Origin: Lachnospiraceae bacterium
Lineage (GTDB): Bacteria; Bacillota; Clostridia; Lachnospirales; Lachnospiraceae
Assembly: GCA_024690605.1 (NCBI GenBank)
Contig: JAILOV010000073.1
Coordinates: 1 to 38,644, forward strand
Reading direction: 5' to 3'
Length of the DNA: 38,644 nt
The translations under genes and the position numbers were made by a program. Below the pieces are notes generated by a model. It was not told the origin of the DNA and made no database searches. It saw nothing but the letters and a program-made list of their open reading frames with translations. Below are positions 1 through 6,962 of this stretch, one piece after another (positions within the stretch are counted from its first letter, which is position 1; each line of letters begins with the position of its first letter).

Positions 1-1155
1 GAATTGATACAGCAGGCCATCGATAACGGATGCGTGGATGCCTATAACGGGATGGGCGATTTCTATCGGGAAGGGTCCGGCGGATATGAGGAGGACGGGA
101 ATAGGGCTATAGAATACTTCGAAAAAGCCGCAGAAGGTCAGGAACCGGAATGGATCGCCTACGCGTATCGTTCCATTGCCGCCATATATCAGTATGGTCG
201 GGAAGGTGTTGAAAAAAATCCGGAAAAAGCACGAGAGTACTATGAAAAAGCGTATGAGATCCGACAATCCTGGACAACAGATGACTTGGTTTCCGTTGTT
301 TCAATGCTGATACAGGACGGAAATAATGCGGAGGTCGGGGAATGGGGGAAGAAGACTCTGGATGCCAGCCTGCTTTTGGCCGATGCCGGTAATACCGATG
401 CAATGACAACCATTGCCTGGATATATCAATGGGGACACGGCGTAGAACAGGATGGCGAGAAAGCTCTCGAATGGTATCAGAAAGCTGCAGATGGCGGAAA
501 ACCGTCTGCTTTGAGCAGCATAGGCATGATGTACAATAATGGATGGGGCGCGGAACAGGATTATAACAAAGCATTTGCATACTACCAGAAGGCTGTTGAT
601 GCCGGATATTCTCCCGCTCTGAGTAGTATTGCTGATATGTATCGTGATGGACAGGGTGTGGAACAGGATGGTGAGAAAGCGATCGAATGGTACCAAAAAG
701 CCGCGGATGCCGGAGATTCTTTCGCTCTGAGCAGAATCGCTGACATGTATTGCTATGGACAGGGCGTAGAACGGGATGGTGAGAAAGCGATCGAATGGTA
801 CCAAAAAGCCGCGGATGCCGGAGATTCTTCCGCTCTGAGCAGTATTGCCTCTATGTATTCTCAAGGAAGGGGCGTTGAACAGGATGGTGCGAAAGCAATC
901 GAATGGTATCAGAAGGCTGCTGATGCCGGAGATCCATGGGCTCTGGAATCCATTGGTGATATGTACCGCGATGGAGAAGGCGTGGAACAGGATGGCGAGA
1001 AGGCAATCGAATGGTATCAGAAGGCTGCTGATGCCGGCGATGTCTTTGCTTTGAGCAAAATTGCTAATATGTACGGATATGGAATCGGTGTGAAGCGGGA
1101 TTTGGATAAAGCAAATGAATGGTACGATAAGTATTTGGAAAAAACAGGTCAATAA
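1..1155 (+). CDS. Sel1-like repeat protein, cut by the left edge
   Basis: The frame is open to the window edge, so the true start is probably outside; about 383 residues are visible. The protein is almost entirely Sel1-type (TPR-like) helical repeats of 36 residues, about nine copies, with the recurring pattern G-x-G-V-x-x-D-x-x-K-A-x-x-W-Y-x-K-A-A-D-A-G-D. Such repeats are protein-protein interaction scaffolds, so no enzymatic role is suggested. Central repeats are nearly identical at DNA level with a 108-base period, pointing to recent tandem duplication or gene conversion. No signal peptide can be judged because the start is missing. The next gene, a secreted CHAP-like protein, begins 8 bases downstream and its ribosome binding site overlaps this stop codon, so the two are probably co-transcribed. 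The family is certain; the cellular role is unknown. Confidence 0.9.
   Translation, partial: ELIQQAIDNGCVDAYNGMGDFYREGSGGYEEDGNRAIEYFEKAAEGQEPEWIAYAYRSIAAIYQYGREGVEKNPEKAREYYEKAYEIRQSWTTDDLVSVVSMLIQDGNNAEVGEWGKKTLDASLLLADAGNTDAMTTIAWIYQWGHGVEQDGEKALEWYQKAADGGKPSALSSIGMMYNNGWGAEQDYNKAFAYYQKAVDAGYSPALSSIADMYRDGQGVEQDGEKAIEWYQKAADAGDSFALSRIADMYCYGQGVERDGEKAIEWYQKAADAGDSSALSSIASMYSQGRGVEQDGAKAIEWYQKAADAGDPWALESIGDMYRDGEGVEQDGEKAIEWYQKAADAGDVFALSKIANMYGYGIGVKRDLDKANEWYDKYLEKTGQ
661..1040 (+). repeat. Near-identical 108-bp tandem units in the Sel1 gene
   Basis: Bases 666-721 and 774-829 are identical over 56 bases at an offset of exactly 108 (36 codons), and the match resumes after one mismatch. 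A second pair, 895-929 and 1003-1037, is identical over 35 bases at the same offset. Synonymous positions are conserved too, which indicates recent duplication or conversion rather than protein-level selection alone. Confidence 0.9.
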
Positions 1156-1163
1156 GGAGAATA

Positions 1164-2042
1164 ATGAGAATGCGATCCGATAGAAAGATCATTGTTTTAC
1201 TGGCAATACTTGTCGGTTTATCCTGCAGCAGCAGCGTTCACGCGGCCCCGAAGCAGATGCCGGACGGCAATCGGTTTGACGCGCAGTACTACGCGCAGAC
1301 CTATCCCGACGTGGTTGCCGCGCTGGGGACGGATGAGGCGGCTTTGTACAATCATTATCTGCAATTCGGCAAGGCGGAGGGAAGGCGCGCCTACGCGGAA
1401 CAGGCGGCTGCACCGTCGCCGGCAACGGCGGGAGCCTCACCGGTTACGGACAAAATCCTCGCACTGAAGGCCACCTATCCCGACGGAGCGGTGTGGAACG
1501 GCAGCAGTTCCTATACCACGGCAAGCACCTATGCGAACGCCCGCAGCACGGCGACCGCCTGTCAGGGGTTTGCCTATCTTGTGCAGGATGCCGCGTTCGG
1601 TAAACAGACCTATAAGCGGTATACCACCGGGGTGAGTGATTTTATCCGCAAGAAGGTGGGCGCCGGAAAAACCTACACCTGTGTTCTGGGGAACGCCAAC
1701 TATGTTCTGGCAAGAAACAGCTATTCCTCCAATGATCCGGAATGGGATCAGGTCATGTCGGTATACAACGACAACATGTGGATACCGGTATATGACGACA
1801 GGACCAGGGTCTATGACGGTTCGGACAGCAAGATCAACGCGAATTTTGAGAAGATCTGGAAATCCCTGCAGGTGGGTGATATGGTGTGTGACGCAAACCA
1901 CGCAGCTGTTGTTCTTACCAAAAACGACAACGGGATCACGGTCGTGGAAGGGAACAATAACGGTCAGGTGAAATGGGGCAGGCGCATCTCCAGAGAAACC
2001 ATGCGTGTTGCCCTGTACAGCGTCTATTCCTGCAAGTGGTGA
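1164..2042 (+). CDS. Secreted CHAP-like cysteine peptidase/amidase-fold protein
   Basis: A 292-residue protein. The ATG at 1164 follows AAGGAGA at 1154-1160, which overlaps the stop of the upstream Sel1 gene. Residues 1-27 form a signal peptide (basic start, hydrophobic core, cleavage likely after SVHA). Residues about 38-75 are the FDAxYYAxxYPDVVAALG module that recurs in extracellular Firmicutes proteins and is thought to aid surface or peptidoglycan association. The C-terminal 190 residues resemble a CHAP/NlpC-like papain fold: Cys133 in ACQGFAY is the likely nucleophile, His246 in NHAAVVL the base, and Glu262/Asn264 in VEGNNNG the third site. The role is probably cleavage of a cell-wall or other amide bond outside the cell. 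Family assignment rests on motifs only; the substrate is unknown. Confidence 0.75.
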   Translation: MRMRSDRKIIVLLAILVGLSCSSSVHAAPKQMPDGNRFDAQYYAQTYPDVVAALGTDEAALYNHYLQFGKAEGRRAYAEQAAAPSPATAGASPVTDKILALKATYPDGAVWNGSSSYTTASTYANARSTATACQGFAYLVQDAAFGKQTYKRYTTGVSDFIRKKVGAGKTYTCVLGNANYVLARNSYSSNDPEWDQVMSVYNDNMWIPVYDDRTRVYDGSDSKINANFEKIWKSLQVGDMVCDANHAAVVLTKNDNGITVVEGNNNGQVKWGRRISRETMRVALYSVYSCKW

Positions 2043-2089
2043 TCGCCTGTTCCGGGCGAGGTGTCAGCCGGAATATACGGTAATGGTTG

Positions 2090-2986
2090 TCAGAAAATAT
2101 CCAGATCGGCAATTCTGGCTATACCATCGGATATAGCTTTATCATACGAATAGTTTTCGTAAAGCAGTTTTCTGGTAATGTTATTATAATCCGGTTCATA
2201 AAAGCGACTGCTTATGATCTCCCGGAGCATTTCGGAGATATTGTATTGCGGTTGTGCGGAAGGGTTGTTCTTTGAGGCCATGCGATCCTTGCGGACCTCA
2301 TCGATTAGTGAGATCAGCATATCGTTTATTTCAATCGCAGGAAGCATTTTTGCGATATCGTACAGATGTCTTGAATCACGATCCTGCATATCCTGTAGTC
2401 TATAATCACAGACCGCAAATATTTTATCGATAAATGTACGCTGAAGAGATTGTACTTGCATATTTACAATCGATGCCTGAAAAGGTATCGGGAGTTTTAG
2501 TCCGTTTTTCTCGCAGAATCTTCCGACAAAGCTATAAACATCATGCTCTTCTACAGGATACACAGACTGATAGAGGTTTGTCTCAATGATCATTTCCAGA
2601 GGGAAGTCACTGAAGAACGATGCGTATTTAAACACATACTTGTTATAACTATGTCTTGAATAGATATCCTCCGGATTGGAAAGCGTAAGCCCCAGTTCGT
2701 CAGCAATGCCGGTGATCGCGTTTTTTGCTTGCTTCTTCTCGGATTCTGAAGGCTTTTTGCTCATCGACAGATCTATATCCTCCGAGAATCTGTCAATAAG
2801 GAAATACGCCTTTGAAAGCGATGTGCCACCCTTGAACACAAAAGGCAATTCGCTTTTTGACAGCTTCGAAAGAAACATGGATTGGATCGTATCCTTCTCC
2901 ACCATCTGGGTGGAACGATGTTCTTCAGCTGCAACCGTCTCCAGTATCTCTTTCCATTCGTCTTTATGATCCTTATACCAGTTCAC
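2090..2986 (-). CDS. AbiEii/AbiGii-family nucleotidyltransferase toxin
   Basis: A 298-residue member of the AbiEii nucleotidyltransferase family, the toxin half of type IV toxin-antitoxin or phage abortive-infection modules. The diagnostic motifs are present: FKGGTSLSK at residues 51-59 and the metal-binding E-D-I-D-L at 69-73, with Asp70 and Asp72 as the expected catalytic acids. In studied family members the enzyme adds nucleotides to tRNA or binds nucleotides and stops growth; that activity is family knowledge and not shown here. Its start lies inside the 3' end of the antitoxin gene (14-base overlap), so translation is probably coupled. The region is visibly AT-richer than its surroundings, which suggests horizontal acquisition. 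The gene looks intact. Confidence 0.9.
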   Translation of the reverse strand: MNWYKDHKDEWKEILETVAAEEHRSTQMVEKDTIQSMFLSKLSKSELPFVFKGGTSLSKAYFLIDRFSEDIDLSMSKKPSESEKKQAKNAITGIADELGLTLSNPEDIYSRHSYNKYVFKYASFFSDFPLEMIIETNLYQSVYPVEEHDVYSFVGRFCEKNGLKLPIPFQASIVNMQVQSLQRTFIDKIFAVCDYRLQDMQDRDSRHLYDIAKMLPAIEINDMLISLIDEVRKDRMASKNNPSAQPQYNISEMLREIISSRFYEPDYNNITRKLLYENYSYDKAISDGIARIADLDIF

Positions 2987-3578
2987 CCATTAATCCCCCT
3001 TCATAGATGTTTCGATATACCTGGCTGGGATAAAGCGGCAGAAGTTCCTTTACGATTGAAAAATCCACTCTGCAAAGCTCCACGTATTTCCTCAACCGTG
3101 TTAAGAATTCTGGACCGGATACTTCACTGTATTTGTCGATGACCAACATCAGATCAAGGAATTGCAGAACGTTTTTGTTCTTTTCTGTGATCGCAGTCAC
3201 AGGTTTGTATACAATGATCGTGTTACCGTCAATAGTCTGTTTTCTTTGTTTTGTCGTCGCTTCATTGGTGCATATTTCATAGCATGACGGATTCTGTGTC
3301 GTAAATCCATATGCATTCGTTAACTGCAGTCCCGTCACATACCCTCCGACTTTCAGGTATTTTTTCTCAATAAACCTGTCTATGGATATCCTCCCCCTTG
3401 TTCCGAGTATCGTCTTATAGGGGAGATAATAAACGCCATTATACAGTCGCTCAAGTTTTCCGGTATCCACGAGTTTCTTCATCTCCTGCCTGAGATAATC
3501 TCTGGATGTACCCGGCAATTCATTTAAGAAGATGGGATCGCCATTTCCGTAGTTTTGGATGATATATTCATAAATCAT
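2973..3578 (-). CDS. AbiEi-type antitoxin (DUF6088-like)
   Basis: A 201-residue protein directly upstream of, and overlapping, the AbiEii toxin. The N-terminal 60 residues read as a winged helix-turn-helix: an ordered helix pair, then GKLERLYNGVYYLP, the typical wing of AbiEi-like antitoxins. The remainder matches the C-terminal antitoxin region in style (GYVTGLQLTNAYGFTTQ). In characterised AbiE systems this protein represses its own operon by binding inverted repeats and counteracts the toxin without direct binding. Here a perfect 15-base inverted repeat sits at the predicted transcription start (3599-3613), consistent with autoregulation. The start ATG is preceded by GAGG at a usable distance. 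The family name is inferred from motif and gene order. Confidence 0.85.
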   Translation of the reverse strand: MIYEYIIQNYGNGDPIFLNELPGTSRDYLRQEMKKLVDTGKLERLYNGVYYLPYKTILGTRGRISIDRFIEKKYLKVGGYVTGLQLTNAYGFTTQNPSCYEICTNEATTKQRKQTIDGNTIIVYKPVTAITEKNKNVLQFLDLMLVIDKYSEVSGPEFLTRLRKYVELCRVDFSIVKELLPLYPSQVYRNIYEGGLMGELV

Positions 3579-3598
3579 ATCGCGGACCTCACATAAAA

Positions 3599-3613
3599 GA
3601 AATATAATATTTC
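3599..3613. promoter_or_regulatory. Candidate AbiEi operator, perfect inverted repeat
   Basis: GAAATATAATATTTC is a perfect 7+1+7 palindrome lying at about +1 to +15 of the predicted AbiE promoter, where a bound repressor would block initiation. A shorter palindrome, CATATATG (3615-3622), overlaps the -10 element. Repressor binding is inferred from the known autoregulation of AbiE systems. Confidence 0.55.
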
Positions 3614-3619
3614 ACATAT

Positions 3620-3648
3620 ATGATATTCTGATCCGGAACGGATGTCAA
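3620..3648 (-). promoter_or_regulatory. Promoter of the AbiE operon
   Basis: Read on the minus strand: TTGACA (3648-3643), a 17-base spacer, then TATCAT (3625-3620). The predicted start of transcription is near 3613, about 35 bases before the antitoxin start codon. The match to a vegetative sigma-A promoter is very good. Confidence 0.8.
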
Positions 3649-3673
3649 CATAGGTCTCGAGTGCGGATCTTGT

Positions 3674-3702
3674 TTGACATTTGCCGGATATGATATGATA
3701 AT
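3674..3702 (+). promoter_or_regulatory. Promoter of the ABC exporter gene
   Basis: TTGACA at 3674-3679, a 17-base spacer, and GATAAT at 3697-3702. The expected start near 3709 leaves a leader of about 36 bases that includes GGAGGAG (3730-3736). It is back to back with the AbiE promoter; the two -35 boxes are 25 bases apart. Confidence 0.8.
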
Positions 3703-3744
3703 GCCCCTTGAAGCACAGGTTCGCAAACCGGAGGAGAAACGCCT

Positions 3745-5637
3745 ATGCCGCAGATGCCGATGAGGGGGCTCGGCCCCCGGGGATTCCTTACCGATGAAGA
3801 AAAGGAAAACCTTCCTAAAGTAGACGGGAAGCTGATCAGGCGGATCCTGTCCTATTTAAAACCTTATTGGGTCCAGTTTGTCTTTGTTTTTCTGGCGATC
3901 CTGCTTTCCGCGGTCATCGGCCTTCTTCCGTCCATCATCACCGGAAAGATCGTGGATGAAGCGCTGCTCGACAGGGACATGACGCTGCTCATCCGTCTGC
4001 TCCTGATGGCTTTCGCAACGCTTGCGGTCTCACAGATCATCGGCGTTCTGGAATCCTATATCAACGCCTGGATATCGCAGAAGATCATCTTCGACATGAA
4101 GAACGAGATGTATCGTCATCTGCAGTACATGCCGCATGCATTTTTCACGACGGAGAAACAGGGTGATATCATCACCAGAATGAACACGGATATCAGCGGC
4201 GTCAGCAGCATCATTTCCGGAACGCTCTCGAGCATCGTGTCCAACGTGGCAACCGTCGTCACCACCCTGGTCGCTCTTTTCACGATGAGCTGGCAGCTGG
4301 CCATCGTCGGTATCGTCATCATTCCGCTCCTCATCCTGCCGACGAAGACCGTCGGAAAAAACCAGTGGAAGATCCGCTCCGACTCGCAGGAAAAGAGCGA
4401 TGAGATGAATCAGCTGATCAACGAATCGCTGAGCGTGAGCGGATCGATGCTCGTCAAACTCTTCACGAGAGAGGAACGGGAGTATGAACGGTTCAAAAAG
4501 GTAAATACCGAGCTGACGGCCCTGAACCTCAAGGAACAGAGGGGCGGCAGCTGGTTTCGGGTCATTCTGGGGATGTTCACCCAGCTGGGGCCGCTCCTCA
4601 TCTACTTCGCCGGCGGGTATCTGATCATCTCACGGATGGATACCGGTCTGACCGTCGGTACCATCACCGCCATGGTGGCGCTGATCAACAGACTCTACTT
4701 CCCGGTTCAGAGCCTCTTGAACATCCATGTGGATTTCACCCGTTCCCTGGCGCTCTTTACCAGGATCTTTGCCTACTTTGATATGAAGAGTTCCGTGGTC
4801 AGTCCCGAAAACGGGAAGAAGCCGGATGTTACCTGTAAGGATATCCGTTATGACCATGTGGCGTTTTTCTATGATCCCGAGGTGCCGATCCTCAAGGATG
4901 TGGATTTCACCGTTCCCGGTGGGAAGATGTATGCCATTGTAGGCCCTTCCGGTTCCGGAAAATCGACCATCGTCAATCTCATCCCCCGCCTTTATGATGT
5001 TGTCGCGGGCTCCGTAAAGATCGGAGGAACGGATGTCAGAGATTTTGACCTTTTCTGGCTCCGGTCGAATATCGGGGTCGTCACGCAGGAGACCTATCTC
5101 TTTAACGGCACCATCCGGGAAAACCTCCTGTATGCCAAAGAGGATGCCACGGAGGAGGAACTCATCGTCGCGTGCAAAAACGCGAACATCCATGACTTCA
5201 TCTCCGCCCAGCCGGACGGCTATGACACGATCGTCGGTAACCGCGGGCTCAAGCTTTCCGGGGGAGAAAAACAGAGGCTTTCCATCGCCAGGGTCATCCT
5301 CAAGGATCCGAAGATCCTGATCCTCGACGAGGCGACCAGCGCGCTGGATTCCATCTCCGAGAATGCCATTCAGGACGCGCTGGAACTCCTGATGCAGGGA
5401 AGGACCAGCATCGTTATCGCCCACAGGCTGTCAACGATCTTGAAAGCGGACAGTATCCTCGTGGTAAAGGACGGGGTGATCGCGGAACAGGGAGATCATG
5501 ATTCGCTGCTCAAAGCGGGAGGGATCTACAGAGAATTGTACGAAACGCAGTTTCGCAAGGTTCTTGATATGGAGGGTCCGGATGTTCAGGAGTCCGCGTA
5601 TTGGGGAACCGTGGAAGAGGAGAATGTCGGCTTCTGA
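3745..5637 (+). CDS. ABC exporter, fused membrane and ATPase domains
   Basis: A 630-residue half-transporter of the multidrug/lipid exporter type (MsbA/LmrA/BmrA-like), expected to act in the cytoplasmic membrane as a homodimer or with a partner. Residues about 35-330 carry six membrane helices. The ATPase domain has Walker A GPSGSGKS (400-407), a Q-loop in VTQETYLFNGTI, signature LSGGEKQ (504-510), Walker B ILILDE (524-529) and H-loop His560. All catalytic residues are present, so it should be active. The ATG follows GGAGGAG by 8 bases and lies downstream of its own promoter. No partner half-transporter is adjacent; the gene stands alone, with the AbiE operon divergent and a GGDEF gene convergent 5 bases past its stop. 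The substrate cannot be told from sequence. Confidence 0.95.
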   Translation: MPQMPMRGLGPRGFLTDEEKENLPKVDGKLIRRILSYLKPYWVQFVFVFLAILLSAVIGLLPSIITGKIVDEALLDRDMTLLIRLLLMAFATLAVSQIIGVLESYINAWISQKIIFDMKNEMYRHLQYMPHAFFTTEKQGDIITRMNTDISGVSSIISGTLSSIVSNVATVVTTLVALFTMSWQLAIVGIVIIPLLILPTKTVGKNQWKIRSDSQEKSDEMNQLINESLSVSGSMLVKLFTREEREYERFKKVNTELTALNLKEQRGGSWFRVILGMFTQLGPLLIYFAGGYLIISRMDTGLTVGTITAMVALINRLYFPVQSLLNIHVDFTRSLALFTRIFAYFDMKSSVVSPENGKKPDVTCKDIRYDHVAFFYDPEVPILKDVDFTVPGGKMYAIVGPSGSGKSTIVNLIPRLYDVVAGSVKIGGTDVRDFDLFWLRSNIGVVTQETYLFNGTIRENLLYAKEDATEEELIVACKNANIHDFISAQPDGYDTIVGNRGLKLSGGEKQRLSIARVILKDPKILILDEATSALDSISENAIQDALELLMQGRTSIVIAHRLSTILKADSILVVKDGVIAEQGDHDSLLKAGGIYRELYETQFRKVLDMEGPDVQESAYWGTVEEENVGF

Positions 5638-5642
5638 GGGAT

Positions 5643-6806
5643 CTACGCCTGTTTTGCGGCCGCCTTTGCCCGCTCTCTGTCGATCCGTTCGTGATTGCGC
5701 TTTTTATCCTCATACATGGACGCGTCGATCTCATGCATGAAGGTGTCGATCGTGTCGCCCGACACATCCAGTTTCGCGCATCCCATGGAAAAAGAGAGTG
5801 TGTACGGATGCTCGCCGGACTCATTGAACCGGTGCATCTCGCCGCGGATCCGGTCCATCATGTGCATCGCACTGGATTCATCGTTTGTTTTCATGATGAT
5901 GATGAATTCGTCTCCCGCAAAGCGATAAACCATCGCGTCCAGCATTGCCGCGCGCCGGAAGATGTTCGCGGCCTGACAGAGCGCCTCATCTCCGACCGAG
6001 TGTCCGAAGCGGTCGTTGATCTCCTTGAAATAATCGATGTCGAGCATGATCCCGTAATAGGAGGATCTCCGGTCCTCCTTCATGACGATCATCGAGTGCT
6101 CGATGAACTGACGGTTGTAGAGTCCTGTCAGCGTGTCAACAAACGCCTGCTGACTCTGGATGTTGATGTAGATGGCGGTGATCCCCATCGCGATCCCCGC
6201 CCAGGCCAGCGCGATCCCGTAGAAGATCACCTGCAGGATACAGCAGCTGATCACAGGAACAAGGAACATCCAGATGGGAAAGAAGCTCACGCCGCCGTAT
6301 TCCGTGCAGTACACGTACAGTGTGCGGACACTGATGCACATGGCGGCAAAAAGGTACAGATAAAAGACATAGCTGATCGGCATCCGGTGATAGATGTTGT
6401 TCTCATCGACCGTAAAGAAAAAGCCCGCGAAGATATTGACGATCAGAAGCGCTGTCATCAACAGCGATGTCGCGATCAGGAACTTATACTTTTTCAGGAT
6501 CCGTTCTCTGCTCCTGTAAAGGCGCACATCGACATAAAGCACCCACAGGGTGGCGATCGCAAGGGTGGAAGCGTAAAGATAACTGTTCTCGAGGATGTTT
6601 CCGATGCGGTTCAGTCCGCCCGGCCGGCCGTCGATCATGAAGCTCCTGGTCTCGACGATACCGCCGAGGATCCCGAGCACGATCATGGCGGAAAAGAGTT
6701 GATCGTCCAGCCTTCTCTGACGTCTGGTCCGGTATCTGCTGAAGAGCAGCACAAGAAGCAGAGCGCTTCCGAATCCGTTGGATACCATGATGGCCTGTAT
6801 GTTCAT
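5643..6806 (-). CDS. Membrane-bound GGDEF protein (putative diguanylate cyclase)
   Basis: A 387-residue protein when started at the ATG at 6806, which has CAGGAGAAG just upstream; an upstream in-frame ATG at 6839 lacks such a site and overlaps the predicted -10 box. Residues 1-215 hold about six hydrophobic helices without a recognised sensor domain. Residues 221-370 are a GGDEF domain with TLTGLYNR, DIDYFKEIND and the active-site loop AGDEF (297-301) in place of GGDEF. AGDEF variants have been reported active in other bacteria, so cyclic-di-GMP synthesis is plausible. There is no RxxD inhibitory site at the expected place before the loop. Neighbouring polysaccharide genes make control of surface glycans a reasonable guess, not a demonstrated link. 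Confidence 0.9.
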   Translation of the reverse strand: MNIQAIMVSNGFGSALLLVLLFSRYRTRRQRRLDDQLFSAMIVLGILGGIVETRSFMIDGRPGGLNRIGNILENSYLYASTLAIATLWVLYVDVRLYRSRERILKKYKFLIATSLLMTALLIVNIFAGFFFTVDENNIYHRMPISYVFYLYLFAAMCISVRTLYVYCTEYGGVSFFPIWMFLVPVISCCILQVIFYGIALAWAGIAMGITAIYINIQSQQAFVDTLTGLYNRQFIEHSMIVMKEDRRSSYYGIMLDIDYFKEINDRFGHSVGDEALCQAANIFRRAAMLDAMVYRFAGDEFIIIMKTNDESSAMHMMDRIRGEMHRFNESGEHPYTLSFSMGCAKLDVSGDTIDTFMHEIDASMYEDKKRNHERIDRERAKAAAKQA

Positions 6807-6837
6807 CCGCTTCTCCTGTCCCCGATCCCCCAATGCC

Positions 6838-6867
6838 ATTTTAGCAGAATGCGCCCCGAATCGTCAC
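6838..6867 (-). promoter_or_regulatory. Promoter candidate for the GGDEF gene
   Basis: On the minus strand GTGACG (6867-6862), an 18-base spacer, then TAAAAT (6843-6838). The predicted start lies about 25 bases before the chosen ATG at 6806. The -35 matches only four of six consensus bases, so this is moderate evidence. Confidence 0.5.
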
Positions 6868-6905
6868 CCTCTTTTTTCGTGCAATAAGGTGTATTTACGG
6901 AAAGG

Positions 6906-6934
6906 TTGCGGAATCCCCTGTTTTGCGAGATAAT
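6906..6934 (+). promoter_or_regulatory. Promoter of the CDP-polyol-like cluster
   Basis: TTGCGG at 6906-6911, a 17-base spacer, then GATAAT at 6929-6934; transcription should start near 6941. The site lies 22 bases before the TTG start of the first gene. It also argues against any start codon upstream of 6941, because such codons would not be in the message. Confidence 0.65.
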
Positions 6935-6962
6935 GTATTATTGCGAATGGAGGTTGTTTTCA

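Noticed and set aside
2041..2060. Possible terminator after the CHAP-like gene (TCGCC ... GGCGA)
   Set aside because: The stem is only 5 bp with a 7-base loop and no U-run follows on either strand.
5601..6887. A 428-codon plus-strand frame opposite the GGDEF gene
   Set aside because: The minus strand shows clear GGDEF motifs and membrane helices; the plus frame has Asp/His/Arg-rich sequence without motifs.
6906..6962. Earlier start of the cytidylyltransferase fusion
   Set aside because: The first codons would overlap the -35 and -10 boxes and have no ribosome binding site; the TTG at 6963 follows TGGAGGT and begins exactly where TagD proteins begin.
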